Shown: positions 1 through 36,613 of the stretch, piece by piece
How the letters are laid out: every line of letters begins with the position of its first letter
Numbering within the stretch: position 1 is the first letter of the stretch
Assembly (NCBI GenBank): GCA_018340805.1
Contig: JACMZG010001863.1
Location: 21,480,085-21,544,084 of the forward strand
DNA: 64,000 nt
Reading direction: 5' to 3'
Source of the DNA: Microvelia longipes
Lineage: Eukaryota; Arthropoda; Insecta; Hemiptera; Veliidae
The notes under the pieces: generated by a model
What the model was told of the DNA's origin: nothing
Databases searched by the model: none
The model's input: only the letters and a program-made list of their open reading frames with translations
Position numbers and translations under genes: made by a program

Positions 1-380
1 TAAAATTAATAAAAATGTTAATCATTTTTTTATCAAATCGAAATTAGTGTCTGTGAGTATTTTATGTATGTATTAGTTTATGTACGTGTATGTATGGATA
101 GATATATGCAGTTTTGTTATTAACACGCTACATGCCAAACCGAGGTAAATAAACTTTTCGCAAAAATTAGGTTTTATGGCAATAAAAAAGAACTGATTCG
201 TTGATAGTGAATAATTAGTTCGATATAACCTGTACCAAAATATACTATCTTGTAATTTAAACAAAATTGGGTGGGTTCGAGTGGCCTCAGAACTTTTCCT
301 CATCTCATCGAATTCTTTCTCCTCACTAGTTCAGACTGGCTTCGCTCGTCCTCAGAATAACAGAAGGTCTATGACAAACT

Positions 381-557
381 TATAGTACGACACGTCGCTA
401 AAATCAATTGACAGCGCGAGAAAATTTGTTGAGGAACTAATAAGGTTGGCTAGATTTGAAATTAAGGGCGTGGTTTAACATCCATGGCTAACCTCATTGG
501 CTCCCTCTCATTATTTTCCCACGCTGTCAAATGATTTTAGCCGCGCGTCGTATTATA
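381..557. mobile_element. Short TIR element (MITE), about 177 bp
   Basis: The ends are inverted copies of each other over about 45 bp: TATAGTACGACACG.. at 381 pairs with ..CGTCGTATTATA ending at 557. The inner arm CTAAAATCA.TTGACAGCG is shared by both ends. A partial relative lies near 25080-25145 (same CTCATTGGCTCCCTC segment). No coding capacity. Confidence 0.7.
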
Positions 558-708
558 ATATGTTATATTAAACGATGAACGTTAAGTATAACGTTACGCA
601 TCCTATAATCGATTATTAATTTATGAATTAAAATTTGACGGTTGATCACTGAATTTATTATATATTAATGAAGTTACTAACTAATTATTAAGTAATTACT
701 TGGAAATT

Positions 709-787
709 AAAGAATCAGCTACCGTCGATTCTTACCAACAGCAATTATCGACGGTAGGGGATTCTTCAATCGCTTCTTCAACTTGCG
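709..787. mobile_element. Small deletion derivative of the 12952-13285 hairpin element
   Basis: AAAGAATCAGCTACCGTCGA and its inverted counterpart flank a very short centre (ACCAACAGCAA). Both the arms and the trailing GCTTCTTCAACTTGCG match the long hairpin at 12952-13285, so this is an internally deleted copy of that family. Confidence 0.7.
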
Positions 788-1499
788 TAAATTCAATTTC
801 TTTAATTACGTAGCTACCAAGATCTTGGTAGACAAATAAAGTAATTTAATTTAGAACCAAAATGCATAATACGCAATCACTACTGGAGGTGTTCTACCAT
901 AGAAAATGATAATATATTTACAAAAGAAATATAGGCAACAAATTAATAGATAGCATTTTAAGACAAAGTAAATTATTAGTTACGCAATGCAATTTTTCAT
1001 TTAAAAAACTTTCCGCAAAGATAAAATATGTCATCTAAATGAACCGGTTGTCTTGGTGAGTTTGCATTGTAGAGATATATTATCTTTTGTAAGCTGCTAT
1101 GAGGTTTCCTTATTTGTTTTGTTACGCTTGGTTAATAGACAACACTTTGTGGTATAACTTTGTCTTTAATTTTAAACTTAATTAAAAGTTCTTATTAATT
1201 TTAGTATATTATATAGTTAGAACCCTGTACCTTGCCTGTAATGTTGGCTGGGCGTAGCTGTGGAAAATTTCAGCCCTGTTTTTTCTGATTTGCACCATGC
1301 TTCATAAGCAGGAATCCTATTATAGGCTTGCATTTTATCCTTACCTAGATACAAGACCTTTCATTAGGTATTTGGATAAAATTAAATAATAATGAAGGTT
1401 TAACAGGAACTAAAAGAGTGAAAGTGTCGATTTGTATTGCCAGTTTTTAATAAATTGAAACCCGTCAAGTTTTATTAAAATGTAAAATAGTTATTTATG

Positions 1500-1690
1500 C
1501 ACCAAGGGAGTAAAGCATGCTATTATTTCCCTGAGCAGTTAGTTGGTTCCTAAGGCGTAAGTTGAGGGAACCAAATTTCAAGGGAGTGAAAAGTAACTTT
1601 TTCTCTCTTGGGAGTGAAAAGTGCTTCTTTACTCCCTAAAAACTAGTTAATAAACTTAACATTAAACACCGTCTGGAGATAAAATGCTAT
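1500..1690. repeat. Dispersed repeat with GGGAGTGAAAAGT hairpin motifs
   Basis: Shares GGGAGTGAAAAGT, TTTACTCCCTAAAAAC, AATAAACTT.ACATTA and the GGAGATAAAA end with copies at about 32850-33000 and 62290-62545. Confidence 0.6.
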
Positions 1691-1766
1691 TTACGTATCA
1701 TTCCATTATAAGATGCAAATAAATAGATATAGTTAAAAGACTATACGGAGTTTTTACGATTTGCTA

Positions 1767-1892
<126 letters not shown>

Positions 1893-2756
1893 TCATACAT
1901 ATATATTTGTGTGTGTGGGTACTAAATTATAGAGAAATAAATAGAGACACTTATAAACTAGAAATAGGACAATAAACATGAAGACGCGAAACGGCCCCTA
2001 CCGCCGACGCCGCGTAGCTGCCAACGAGTCATTTTAACTTCTTGGTCCGATTCTACAATTTCTACATCTCTTTAGTTTTAGAGCTTGATAATTATAAAAA
2101 CTAGTTGAAGTTGAATATAAAACATCCCGTATGTTTCTAATAGAGTAGTATTATTCGTCTGCCTCAGCCTCCCCTATAATATGTTGCATGTAATGTTATA
2201 CTTAAAGAAAACAAGTGTTTATGTAATAGATTAGATCTCATGTTGGTTTATGTTCCAAGGTCAAGGGTCAAGTCGAGTCCTAAGGACTAGAGATCTATTT
2301 TTAAACTTTAATTTTAAAACATATCCTTCCACTGGTTTATGTCTCTAATTTTACAGAAATAATTTTTATTAAAATGTTGACTAATTATTTTTGGAAGTAC
2401 TTTGTTTTTCAGCTTGGAAAGATGAAGTAAAATTAAAAAAGTATTATAATTATTGTACTGTGTTGCTTCCTTTCATTCTGCACTGTACACTATACTATTA
2501 TATTGTTTATAGCATTGTTTCGCTTGGATTGTCATGTACAATATAGGATATTTAGCTACGTATGAAATATTATTCTATAGTTTGTACTAGTGTATAGTTC
2601 AATACACTTAGATTCATCTTTGTTTTCAATCTTTATTCAATACAAAATGTAATCATCACCACCATTAATACTTAGTTGATTATGCTTTTATTATTCAACA
2701 AACGTTTAATTAAACTGTTTTACCTGTACACATACAAATTCACTATTATATCATTT

Positions 2757-3225
2757 GATTCTACCGAGTTTTGCAAAACACGAATAGTTGACACAATATC
2801 ACTGTGAGAGAGACACCTAGGAAATGTTACATGAAAAATGCAATGCTACATCTGGGAACTGTTCCATCATTCGACATTCGTCACTATTGATGGCTCGGCA
2901 TAATGTCATGTCCCACTCTATTGGGACATGGCATGGACATGGCATGGACATGACATTAACATGTTTCGTTAATGTTAATGTTTTGCTTACCAAGCATGAT
3001 GGCGGTAAGAGAGCACCGCTCGTCTATGGTAAATACTTCACATTATATTCTTCAGAATTTAATTAAAGGTCAGAGTGAGTTCAGGCCCTATCGGCGCCCT
3101 GGTGAGTTAGACGCAACGAAACAGAGTAGGACATGACATTATGTCGAGTCATCAATCATGACGAATGTCAAATGATGGAACAGTTCCCAGACGTAGCATT
3201 GCATTTTGCTTGTTACATTTAGACA
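2757..3225. mobile_element. TIR element of the CACCTAGGAAATG family
   Basis: The left end carries CTACCGAGTTTTGC, GACACAAT and GACACCTAGGAAATG followed by GGGAACTGTTCCATCATT. The right part carries the inverted AATGATGGAACAGTTCCC and TTGCATTTTGCTTG. The middle includes tandem GACATGGCAT copies. Relatives lie at 11509-11567, 45519-45950 and 48956-49345. Non-coding; the short ORF inside is not supported. Confidence 0.7.
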
Positions 3226-3239
3226 TGACCTAAAGTTTT

Positions 3240-4390
3240 ATACTGATTCATGTAAAGACATATTAAATCTAAAAATATCAATTCTAATTCTTACAACCTA
3301 AATAAAAATTATTTAAATTTTGGTAATATTAATTTGAACTAGATAATTATGAAACACATTACAGGATGAATTAAATTATTCTCTGTCTTTGGCTTTTTAA
3401 GAGTTTAAATTTTAATAAAACCTAGTTTACTTTATGTTAATATTTTTTTAAACTTAATTTCGGTGGCATGTTTATATTTAATCGTTTTAGTTCTTTACTA
3501 CCAAAGTTTTATGAAGAAAATTATAAATTTACATTTTACATTATGCCCTTAAACTAAAAGTCATTAATCATACTTGTAAGCAAAAATATGTCGCTATAAC
3601 ATTAGTTGGTATAACATTGCTTCAGCAATTAGTTGTTTTAAGATTAATGTGGCTGTGGCTTAGACATAAGTAGGATAAATTATTTTATGAGGTGTAGCAG
3701 CAATGCTCAAGACAGAAACTACTTTAATTAATTTACTGCTTTTCTTGAGAACAGAATCTTATAACAAATGGGCAACATTAGCACAAGCTAGCTCTGCTTT
3801 TATAACATTAAATGCATTCAAGCTAACATTAAGTTTATTTAAGCCTTACAGATACAATAAATAAGTAGAAGTTTATTTCAGTTCAGTAGTTTTGTGTTAG
3901 TCTAATAAAAATCTTATAGAAATGCTAAACTTAAAATTTATTTTTTAAGCTTTTTTTAGCGTGCTCAAACGTCTTATTATTGATTTTTTTGGATATTTAC
4001 TACTTATTGTTATTATAAAATTTAATACTTTTCCTCTTATATACTTTACCGGTACCGTAACTATATAAGAAAAGAATTTTGTTAACCCTAGAAATCCAAA
4101 AGTGAGATTTATTTCGAATCCGATTTAGACGTTTAAAAACGTTCTAAGTCGTCATCACGATTTTCAATAACGTGCATCTATATAGATAACAAAGAGAAGT
4201 ACTAAGCTTTTTTGCCCTTGGTAACTATTTTAACTATTTTAAAGTTTTGACTTTTAATCTTTTTTAATATTTTGATAAGCATTGATAAGATTTTATTTGA
4301 CATTAAACATATTGTATGTGTAAAACAGAAGGAATATGCATAAGAAATTTTAAATAGATTTTGAAAGTTATCATCAAACAAAGATTATAA
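3240..4390. other. Non-genic AT-rich stretch
   Basis: No exon, RNA gene or clear repeat was recognised here. Confidence 0.4.
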
Positions 4391-4805
4391 ATGTTGTAAT
4401 GAATAAAAATCGGGCATGGGGTACCTCGTAACTTTTCCTCATTACATCGGATTATGTTAGGCTTATAAATGGCTACATTCGTGCCAAATTTCAATCGGAT
4501 AGCATCATTTTTCCGTGTTTTATGATTTTTCGAAATTATTACTGAGTCATTATTGCGGGTTTATGATGTCATGCAAAAATTATTTTTCGAATGGCACAAC
4601 TACAGCGGTAGACTGATTTTCGTACAAAATTTCAAATCTCTAGCATAACTGGACGCTACGATTATAACAGACACACACCCAAACAACTTTACGAAAACCC
4701 CTAAGGAGACCTTATAACGCCTGAAACTGATAATTCCGGTGACATCCCGGTTTCGGATTTTTTGCAAACACAATACTTTTCCTATATACCTTGGGTATAA
4801 ATGAG
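4390..4805. repeat. Dispersed repeat, opposite orientation to the copy at 54045-54460
   Basis: It contains ATAAATGAGG at one end, AACACAATACTTTTCC, the CCGGAATTATC block (inverted here) and a GAGTCATTATTGCGGGTT segment. The copy at 54045-54460 carries the same blocks inverted, and a partial copy is at 7400-7535. The family is unidentified. Confidence 0.6.
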
Positions 4806-4829
4806 GATAAGTAAAAATACATACTAAGT

Positions 4830-5098
4830 AATAAAAAGCATCAGTCTCTCCACAAATATATTTAAATAAGCAAACCGGCTTTCAACCCACAAAGGTCATC
4901 TTCAGGCCGGTGAGAAGAGAATTATTGAGTCTGTGAGTCCTTGCTAGTTATGACTGCGACTCACAGACGCAGTCGCAGTCATAACTAGCAAGACTCACAG
5001 ACTCAATAATTCTCTTCTCACCGGCTGAAGATGACCTTTGTGGGTTGAAAGCCGGTTTGCTTATTTAAATATTTTTGGAGAGACTGATGCTTTTTATT
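4830..5098. mobile_element. Near-perfect 269-bp hairpin (fold-back MITE)
   Basis: The left arm starts AATAAAAAGCATCAGTCTCTC and the right arm is its inverse, ending at 5098. Arms of about 125-130 bp match almost base for base, with a loop of roughly 11 bp near 4961-4971 (CTCACAGACG). Such tight pairing indicates recent origin or ongoing arm correction. Confidence 0.85.
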
Positions 5099-6298
5099 AA
5101 GATTACTCCACTTGCGCTGTCTTATTCATAGTACATACTAAAGTGTTTACAACTGTTATTCATATGACGGTTTATCAATATAATTCAAGTATTTTAAAAA
5201 TAAATAAAATATATTTTACGTTTTATGTAAAAATAAAATTAGTTTTTACTTAGTAAATAAGAGTATGATCATGGCTGTTTTATGAAGTTGGTAATCTTTA
5301 AATTGGGTTTGGATCTTTGTATCTTATTTTTTTAAGTAATCATATAGTTTTAAGAACAAGCGAAGCGATTCCGAAATTTTATATCTCTATAAAATTTCGG
5401 AATTAAAATTTCGCTATTAAAAAATCATCTATATTTGTAGGTCAATCCTACAATAACCATTTTGTAGGGCAAATTCTAATATTTTAATTTAGAAATTAAT
5501 ATGTAGGTGTGTACATCCCACAACACGAACTTATCTATAATTGCTCATCCTAAATCAATTATATTTTATTAAAATATCAAAAAAAGCGTGTGTATATTAA
5601 TGTTTATTAAAAGTTTAAATAAAAACAATAGTTTGAATAAAGTATGAAGCGCTGATGAATAATGTATGGTATTATGGAAGAGAGAGTGCTTTTTGAATTA
5701 TTAAAAAATCAGCTGACTGGTCAACTCTTTTTCTCACCATTTGTAAACAATGGTTTCCACGCTTTAAAAGTATCAAGGGGAACTTAAAATTGTTTGATGC
5801 TCTGGATAATTAAAATCTACTTAACGCAAAAGGATGAACAATAATTTAGGATGTTTACTGACTCACCTGATTTGATCTCTCCATTCTTACTTTCTAGAAC
5901 TTCTACTACTGGAATAATGTTAGCTTTTACTCATATCAAAAATAATAAAAATATTTTATATTTATATATTTGTAATTAGTAGCCTAAGCTAAATCGCCAT
6001 TTCCCCTTCTTCTCACATGCGTAATGTTCTTTAAAAAAGTACTAAAAGAAACAATATACAAAACGCATAGAGACACCTATAATTTGTAAAATATTTTATT
6101 TTATTATTTATGAACTGTTTCATCATTCGATATCTGACATTATCGCTGCAGTTTCTTTCAGAGGATCTTCAGCGGGAGGGGGGGGGGAGCAAACAGTTGT
6201 AAAACACTGAACTGTTTCTGTTTTTTTGGCAATTAACTTTTCAAATTAAGTGCTATTAAATAACAAAATTAACATAGTTGGGTAATAATTACCAAAGT
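5099..6298. other. Non-genic stretch before the SINE-like element
   Basis: Mostly unique AT-rich sequence. A small inverted repeat (CCGAAATTTTATA/TATAAAATTTCGG) lies at about 5369-5401 and a G run at 6177-6187. Nothing else is supported. Confidence 0.4.
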
Positions 6299-6307
6299 AA
6301 TAATGGT

Positions 6308-7130
6308 AACCGAGTCCGGTAGCTCAGTGGTAGAGCGCTCGCCTTTCGACCTGGAGGTCGAGGGTTCAAATCCAGCCGGGGGAGGACCTCAATATAAGGT
6401 TATCCCTTATACCGTACACTCGGGAGGTCTTGAATTCAAGGCCGGCCAACCCATCCAAGGTTTTACGTGGTTTCCTTGGCTACTAATACGCAAATGCGGG
6501 GTTGGATCTAGTTTCATCTGAGACAAGTCTGGATCCACGTTTCCGTTGTCTCCAGCTCACGAAAAGTTAATGTTCTGCGGGCTGGGGGAGATGAAGGTCG
6601 GAAAGATAAACTGAGCCTTTGTTGTCCGAAAACTTAGTCAGTGAAAGTGATGGCGGCGACACGAGTAACGTAAGTGACTAGGAACAAAGTGCTCGGTTCT
6701 TGAAGACAGACGTCTCCTAATAGCACTGCGGAGCTTTGACTTTCAGGTCAGGGCTATAGAATGAGTTTGTGCACACTGACATCTGTGTGCTGGGTTCTTT
6801 GTCGGGTGGCGCTGGACTGACCAGAGCGGTGAGCCTAGCTTAGAGTCTGGTGATGCTAGGGGAACTGATGAGGAGCTAGTAAGACTAGATGAAACAAGCA
6901 CACAGTTAACTGGTAGTCGGCACTAGCCAGAGCAGCGAGTTTGGATAGAGTCTGGTTGGGCTAGATGAACTAGACACACTGAGAACTGGTTATATGCGCT
7001 ACCATGTACGGAGGAGGTGCTTCCTAGATGATTGGATGTGCACAAACTCAGGGGCTAATGTTGAGTGAGATTTGAGTGAGGGGAAAACGCTAAATGACCC
7101 TACGGGTTAAAGCGTAAAAAAAATAAAAAA
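6308..7130 (+). mobile_element. tRNA-headed SINE-like retroposon, 823 bp
   Basis: The body is flanked by an exact 9-bp direct repeat, AATAATGGT, at 6299-6307 and 7131-7139. The head is tRNA-like, with a pol III A box TAGCTCAGTGG at 6320-6330 and a B box GGTTCAAATCC at 6363-6373. The 3' end is CCTACGGGTTAAAGCGT followed by an A-rich tail. Base composition is clearly more GC-rich than the surroundings. Internal segments ending AGAGTCTGGT.. with ..CTAGATGAA are repeated, showing internal duplication that makes it long for a SINE. The tRNA head is degenerate and is not a functional tRNA gene. Confidence 0.85.
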
Positions 7131-7399
7131 AATAATGGTGAATTATAATTTTGATCTTGACAAGTTTTTTAGTATGACACATTTTAACATTAGGGTGAAA
7201 TTGTTTTTACTTCCGAGGAGGGTTATACTTAATTTTTCCTGCCGTGGGGGGGGTATTCCTGGTTGCTTTGGAGAGGGGGGTATGGAGTTTTTATAGAGTT
7301 ATAGAGTGTTCTAACCCTGTGTTTTTTGCATTTCATATTAAAGATGAAATTACGTACAGGTGCAGAATAAATGCTTTAGAAATGCTTTTTAAAAGAATT

Positions 7400-7535
7400 T
7401 ACCTGAATCATCCGTTTCAGGTGTTTTAAGGCCTCCTAAGTTGTTTTCACAAAGTTTGTCTGTCTGTATGTGAGTGTGTGTGTGACTGTTATCATCGTAC
7501 CTCCCAGTGTATTTATGCTGGAAAGTTGTAACTTG
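7400..7535. repeat. Partial copy of the 54045-54460 repeat
   Basis: Shares ATCCGTTTCAGGTGTTTTAA, GGTTTTCACAAAG-like and GTGTATTTATGCTGGA segments with 54110-54235. Confidence 0.6.
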
Positions 7536-7559
7536 ATCGAATAATCAATTAGTTTGTTC

Positions 7560-8040
7560 ACAAAGTATTCTAATTCCGCGAATCGTATTAAGTACGATAT
7601 CTAAACACGGTTACATATACGCTGTAAGAACCATGCGGAGGGAATCTAACCCGTTACGCTAGAACTAGGGAAATGGAATCTAGATTGATCTCCCAATACG
7701 CAATATGTCAGATCGTATTTAACGGATAACCTTCTCGTCGAACTGCTTTAAGTTAAATATTACTAAGTTAGTTTTAAGTTAAACGTAAGTTTTTCATCAA
7801 ATAACTTTTGAAATATTATTTTTGTAGTTTGACTTTATTAATATGCAAAGAAATCACAATTTAATTAAATACATTTTTGGTTTTAAACTTCCTTATAACC
7901 TAAGTGAACCTTCACCATATAAGACGCGATATTTAGGCGGGATCAGTTATCACGTAATCTCACTCGATCGACTAAACAAATACGGCACAAGAACCGTGTC
8001 GTATTAAATGTTAAATACGCTGTGTGTACGTAATGAATCT
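7560..8040. mobile_element. Dispersed TIR-type element, family of 48087-48636
   Basis: Shares AAGAACCATGCGGAGGG, CTAGAACTAGGGA, AATATGCAAAGAAATCAC-like, CTTCCTTATAACC and AAATACGCTGTGTGTACGTA with 48087-48636. A diverged copy is at 44640-45110 and an inverted partial copy at about 27095-27270. Confidence 0.7.
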
Positions 8041-8049
8041 TTAGGTCTG

Positions 8050-9330
8050 CTGTATTATCCGAAAAATTTGAAGATTGCAAAGATTTGATTTTATTTTTAT
8101 TACAATGATTTTTTTGCAATAAAAATTACATTTAATTACTTAGTGCTGTTAACAGCAAAGCAAAAAATTAAAAATACTGCTCTTAAACTCAAATTTCATA
8201 TTTTGATGAGTTTATATAGCTAACTTAGCAAGTTATATTATGCGCCTTTTGATATTTTTTATTCTATTAAACAAGCTTTGTTTCCAATTTATGAGCTAAT
8301 ATCAATTTTCAAAAAAAATATAAAAATAATAACTTTTATTCCATTCATCTATAGAAATTATGTAAAAATATTAATCAAAAGATGCCGTTTTGTTTAAAAA
8401 TATTGTGCGGTTTTTGAATGATTTCTTTGTTTTTTTTGTGTTTTTAGTTACAAAAAAAAACAATATGCACTATTATGTAAAAGATTTTTTTTTAATCTTG
8501 ATGTTTAAGTTACAATTATAAACCTGGCAAATTACAAAATCTAATATGACATACAATAGACTGAAAAATGTCATCCATAAACCTGGTACATTCAATGATA
8601 ATAACCTTAGGTTTCTTATCAGGACTATTCTGACTATAAAATTATTAGTTGACGTATAAATTTTTTGCTTTTAAGATATAGTCATAAGACGAGAAGAAAG
8701 GTTACAGATAGCTCGTCTGTGGGAATTACCTATTAGCTTTACGATTCGTAATTCTACCAATGTGATTTAAAACGATTATAACGATCTCAAGTCTCATATT
8801 ACGAATATTATTTAATTTAACTAGATAATTAGCTAAATTATTTTTTTATTTTAATAGTGCTTATGACATTTATGTTAAAACAGCTTAAGACATAAATTTT
8901 ATTAATTGACATATAACAACGATAGGAACGGATATATATAGTAATGATATTCTTTTGTTTTAAACTTAAACTTATGTCTGATGCGGAACAACACTTGTGT
9001 GAAACATCTTTCACTCAAAGTTCTGATTTTATTTGTTGCTGAGTGAAAATAATGCAGTTTTTTGCGTATCGTACTTTCTATTTTAAGGTTGTGGTAGTGA
9101 ATATTCGGTCACGTATTTTATTGTGGTCAACTTAAAGTACGATGAACTTTAACGTATCTATTCTTTATTATTTCTTTTAAATAAAGTAAATTGGTGTACT
9201 GAAATCCCCGCGTGAAATAATTGATGATATTTAGGGCGGAATTCGGTTACATTAAACATTAAAAGAAAATCTACTAGTTCTTCACTGACGCTTTATTGGA
9301 TACTTACAGTATTTCGGCGTCTGACCATAT
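8050..9330. other. Non-genic AT-rich stretch
   Basis: No feature recognised. Confidence 0.4.
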
Positions 9331-9399
9331 TTTTAGTCGAAAAAGTGGTAGGATTGCAAACACACACTTTTTTAAAAAACACTTTTTTAAAAGCTAAAA

Positions 9400-9875
9400 A
9401 CTGCTAGCTCTGAACTCGGCAACAATGAATGGTCGGGTTATATCATAATTAGAGCATAGATATATTACTATAGAGGGAAATACTTATCTCAATTCATTGG
9501 GATGCTTGAAATATTTCATAGGAGGATCCTATGACACCCTATGAGTGTGTAAAGTTATACTTTATTAATCATTGTTGAATTTTTGTACGTTGTTTTTTGT
9601 TACATGTTTTTTTTTTTTAATTTTTGACTTGTTTTTATCTATTTATTAAGGTAAACACCATTTTTACATAGTAGTATAACAAATTTAAGTAATAGATATG
9701 AAAGTATTGTGCAAGAAATATAAAATAAAATTATAAGTTTTTATTTATACAAGTTTTTGTTTAGTAGTACCAATGTTCAATTGTTTAAATTACAGTTATT
9801 TTTTAAGTTTATTTGATTATGTCCAGGTTACTTTTTTATGTCAAAAAGTAATAATGTCATAATATCTCTATGATG
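9400..9875. mobile_element. Relative of the hAT-like element at 50986-51300
   Basis: CATAGATATATTACTATAGAGGG near 9456 and AATATCTCTATG at about 9861-9872 match the ends of the 50986-51300 element. The inner TATCTCAAT.CATTG and CAGGTTACTTTTT segments also match. A clean target duplication is not visible. Another left-end relative lies at about 10670-10800. Confidence 0.6.
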
Positions 9876-10429
9876 TAAAACTAAGTAAAACAGCTTTATA
9901 TTACGCTTTTCCAAAATTTGCTTAATATTTCGAGTAGAGTAAGTTAAGTAAGTCTCAAATATTATTTCATCCTTATCAGCATAAACAAAATATAAACTAA
10001 AGATTAGTATTACTGCAGTTCTATAATTATAAAAAAAAAAAAATCTTTAGACATTACTGAGAATACGCAACGCACTCTATACAAACAAAATCTATTTACT
10101 ATTTCCTTGTATCAATGAGTACACTAATAAGGAACTCCAATAGACACTAGTGAGAATTAATCTACTTTCCCACTATAATATTAACTTTTCTAAAAAAAAT
10201 AATAATAAGATATACACCTTGGTAACCAAAAAAGATATGTAGTAGTAAACCTGTAGATTTTCTGTTCTAAACAAGACGTGTTATTTCTAATTTTAAGATG
10301 TGATCATGCAGAGAAAATTCACAAATACCCCTCATTATTTCTTTAATAATTGCCATGTCATTTAATTATCCCTCTCAACGTGAAAAAATAAAAAGCTCTA
10401 TCATTTACAGAATATAGCTAAAACTAATC

Positions 10430-10615
<186 letters not shown>

Positions 10616-10619
10616 TAAT

Positions 10620-10805
10620 AAAAATGCCTGTTAAGATTCTTGCGGTTTATCAGGGATAAACCCTGCGGGAACTTCCTCGGAACTCGGCAACACTAAATGG
10701 TCGAGTTATACTATAATTAGAACTACCTCTATGTCTAATTATAGTATATACTTGAACATAGAGGTATATTACTAGAGGGTGGTTATCTGCGGAAACCACC
10801 TCGGT
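10620..10805. mobile_element. Inverted-repeat fragment related to the hAT-like family
   Basis: AACTCGGCAACACTAAATGG matches 9413-9433. CATAGAGG.ATATTACTAGAGGG resembles the end of the 50986-51300 element. CTATAATTAGA..TCTAATTATAG forms a local hairpin. Confidence 0.45.
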
Positions 10806-10884
10806 GGTAGTAGCAACCGTTATGCTTAAAGTGTATTCTAAAGTTTGCGATAATTTGTCTAAACAATAATTTTATATAAACTGA

Positions 10885-10975
10885 GAGCGTAACCTAGGAT
10901 GCGAACCCCAGACCTCCGTGGTGTCAAAGGTCAGTGTAAAGACTAACGCTCTAACAACCTCAGCCACGGAGGCGG
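10885..10975 (-). mobile_element. tRNA-like SINE head (Leu/Ser-type arm)
   Basis: On the minus strand there is a TGGCTGAGG A box (10958-10966) and a GGTTCGCATCC B box (10897-10907). CTCCGTGG near the 5' end is complementary to CCACGGAG before the B box, giving a tRNA with an extended variable region or a SINE head derived from one. The acceptor stem does not close convincingly, so I do not call a functional tRNA. Confidence 0.5.
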
Positions 10976-11508
10976 TTATAAAATATATTATATATATATA
11001 AAATACTCAAAGGATCTGGACCAAACTTTAAACTTAAGTTATAAACTATGTCAGGTTTTAATCGATGGTAAAATAACTGTGGGGATTAGTGCAAAAAAAA
11101 TTATTTTTTCGTTGCTGTAACAGCTCGGAATGTACTAGAGAGAGTCTTCCCTAAACTACTCAGGTCTAAATGGTCCCCTTTAAAGTCTTATCGAGATTCG
11201 TTCGAAAATAATATAGACTCAGTGAATCACACAATTTTAAGTACTTGCAGATTATTATCTAATCAATGGATCTTGACTATACTCTACACTTGGACGACTC
11301 ATAGATCGTGATGAACATATTTTGTTCCTTATCCAAATCAGTTCAAATCAGTTCACAAATAACAAGAGGGGATTAGTGTAAGTACTTACAGCTTAGAATC
11401 TAATTGATTCCGGAATTTTTTCCTAGACCCTTATTTTTCCCATACAATGCAATAAAATTGATGAATTCTGGTGTACCGCCAAGCTTATTTTTAATTAATC
11501 ATTTTGAT

Positions 11509-11567
11509 ACTACCGAGTTTTGCAAAACATGAATAGTTGACACAATTATATTGTGTCAATTATTTTT
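11509..11567. repeat. Terminal hairpin of the CACCTAGGAAATG TIR family
   Basis: TACTACCGAGTTTTGCAAAAC and GAATAGTTGACACAAT match the end at 2760-2800. They are followed at once by the inverted ATTGTGTCAA, so only the outer tip of the element remains. Confidence 0.65.
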
Positions 11568-12452
11568 AATTATAAATGGTTTATAGTCCACATGTATGCC
11601 GAACAATAGCTCGGGAAAAATTATAGAAATTTAATTATATTGTTATCAAATTGTTTAGGATATGGCACAGTTTCTAAAGTATTTTATATAAAAGTATGCT
11701 CCAATTCTACTATTTAAGGGTACCGTAGAAAAACACATTTTGCTAATCAGATTAACATACATGTCAGACGATTACCAACATATATTTGGATATTTGAACT
11801 AGCAGTGGTCAATTTGGGATAGATACCAATGTTATCGTCATAGCTCCATACGAAGCTGAGTAAATCAGAGTGATGTATTTGAAATGCACCACCCTGTATA
11901 ACATCTCAGATCCTAAATTGACAGCTGTGGATTTTACCCTATATATTTAAGAGTCCTCTTAGAAGGAATAATTGGAATAAAGGAAATAAAGGAATGGTCA
12001 TTCCTTCTAAAAGGACATCCCGTCTAATGCTTAAATGTGTTTTCGGGTTCTCTATAGCCATAGCATAGCCCCTTGTTAAGACCCACAAAAATAGGAGTTA
12101 TGGTGTTTAATTCTGTACTCAATTTAGTGATGAATCCAATAGTTTCTATACAATTATGAGAGGTATTAAACTAAGATATTTTTGTTAGAGCCTGGCCAGA
12201 AAATTTAAAAAAAAAACTGAGGGAAATCTTAATTTGTTCTTAGTGAATTATCCTAATTTTAACTTCTGCTACTCCAGTAGTATAGTCTGTTTTCACAACC
12301 TATTTACTTCTCAGAGTTAGAAATGTGTTAACTGAAACCACAAATTGTATAAGTTTATTTTTAAGTGAAATTGATAAAAAAATCAATAAAAATCAATAAA
12401 AGTTAATTTACCAAGCATTCAAAAACAACTTGTTTTTAATGTTACAGGTTGT

Positions 12453-36307
<23,855 letters not shown>

Positions 36308-36607
36308 AACTCCCTAAATTTTCATTTTGTTAATAACAAATGGCATTTAGCTGAGAAGAACCCACCACAGTAAAGAAGAAATACTCATTACACTTGCTTT
36401 TAACAGCAACTTAATGTCTATAAATTGTAGACAAATATTCTTGTGATAAGATATAAGTAGGTTAAATTCAGATTTCTTAGGACAGTATTTCAAAAACATG
36501 ACTTGAGATTGAGTAAGACTTATTCCTAAGTCAGAACCATAGAAATATATCTTACTTGTAAATCACTACTTGAGATTAAGTAAGACTAATAATATCTTCT
36601 TCTTAAC

Positions 36608-36613
36608 AATAAA
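36608..36613 (+). terminator. Probable FAM110 polyadenylation signal
   Basis: A canonical AATAAA lies about 300 bp after the stop codon. Further A/T-rich variants follow near 36718, so longer 3' UTRs are possible. Confidence 0.4.

Noticed and set aside
6303..6521. 72-codon ORF and possible tRNA gene at 6314-6384
   Set aside because: It overlaps the SINE head. The tRNA-like sequence has pol III boxes but no proper anticodon or T stem, so it is neither a protein gene nor a working tRNA.
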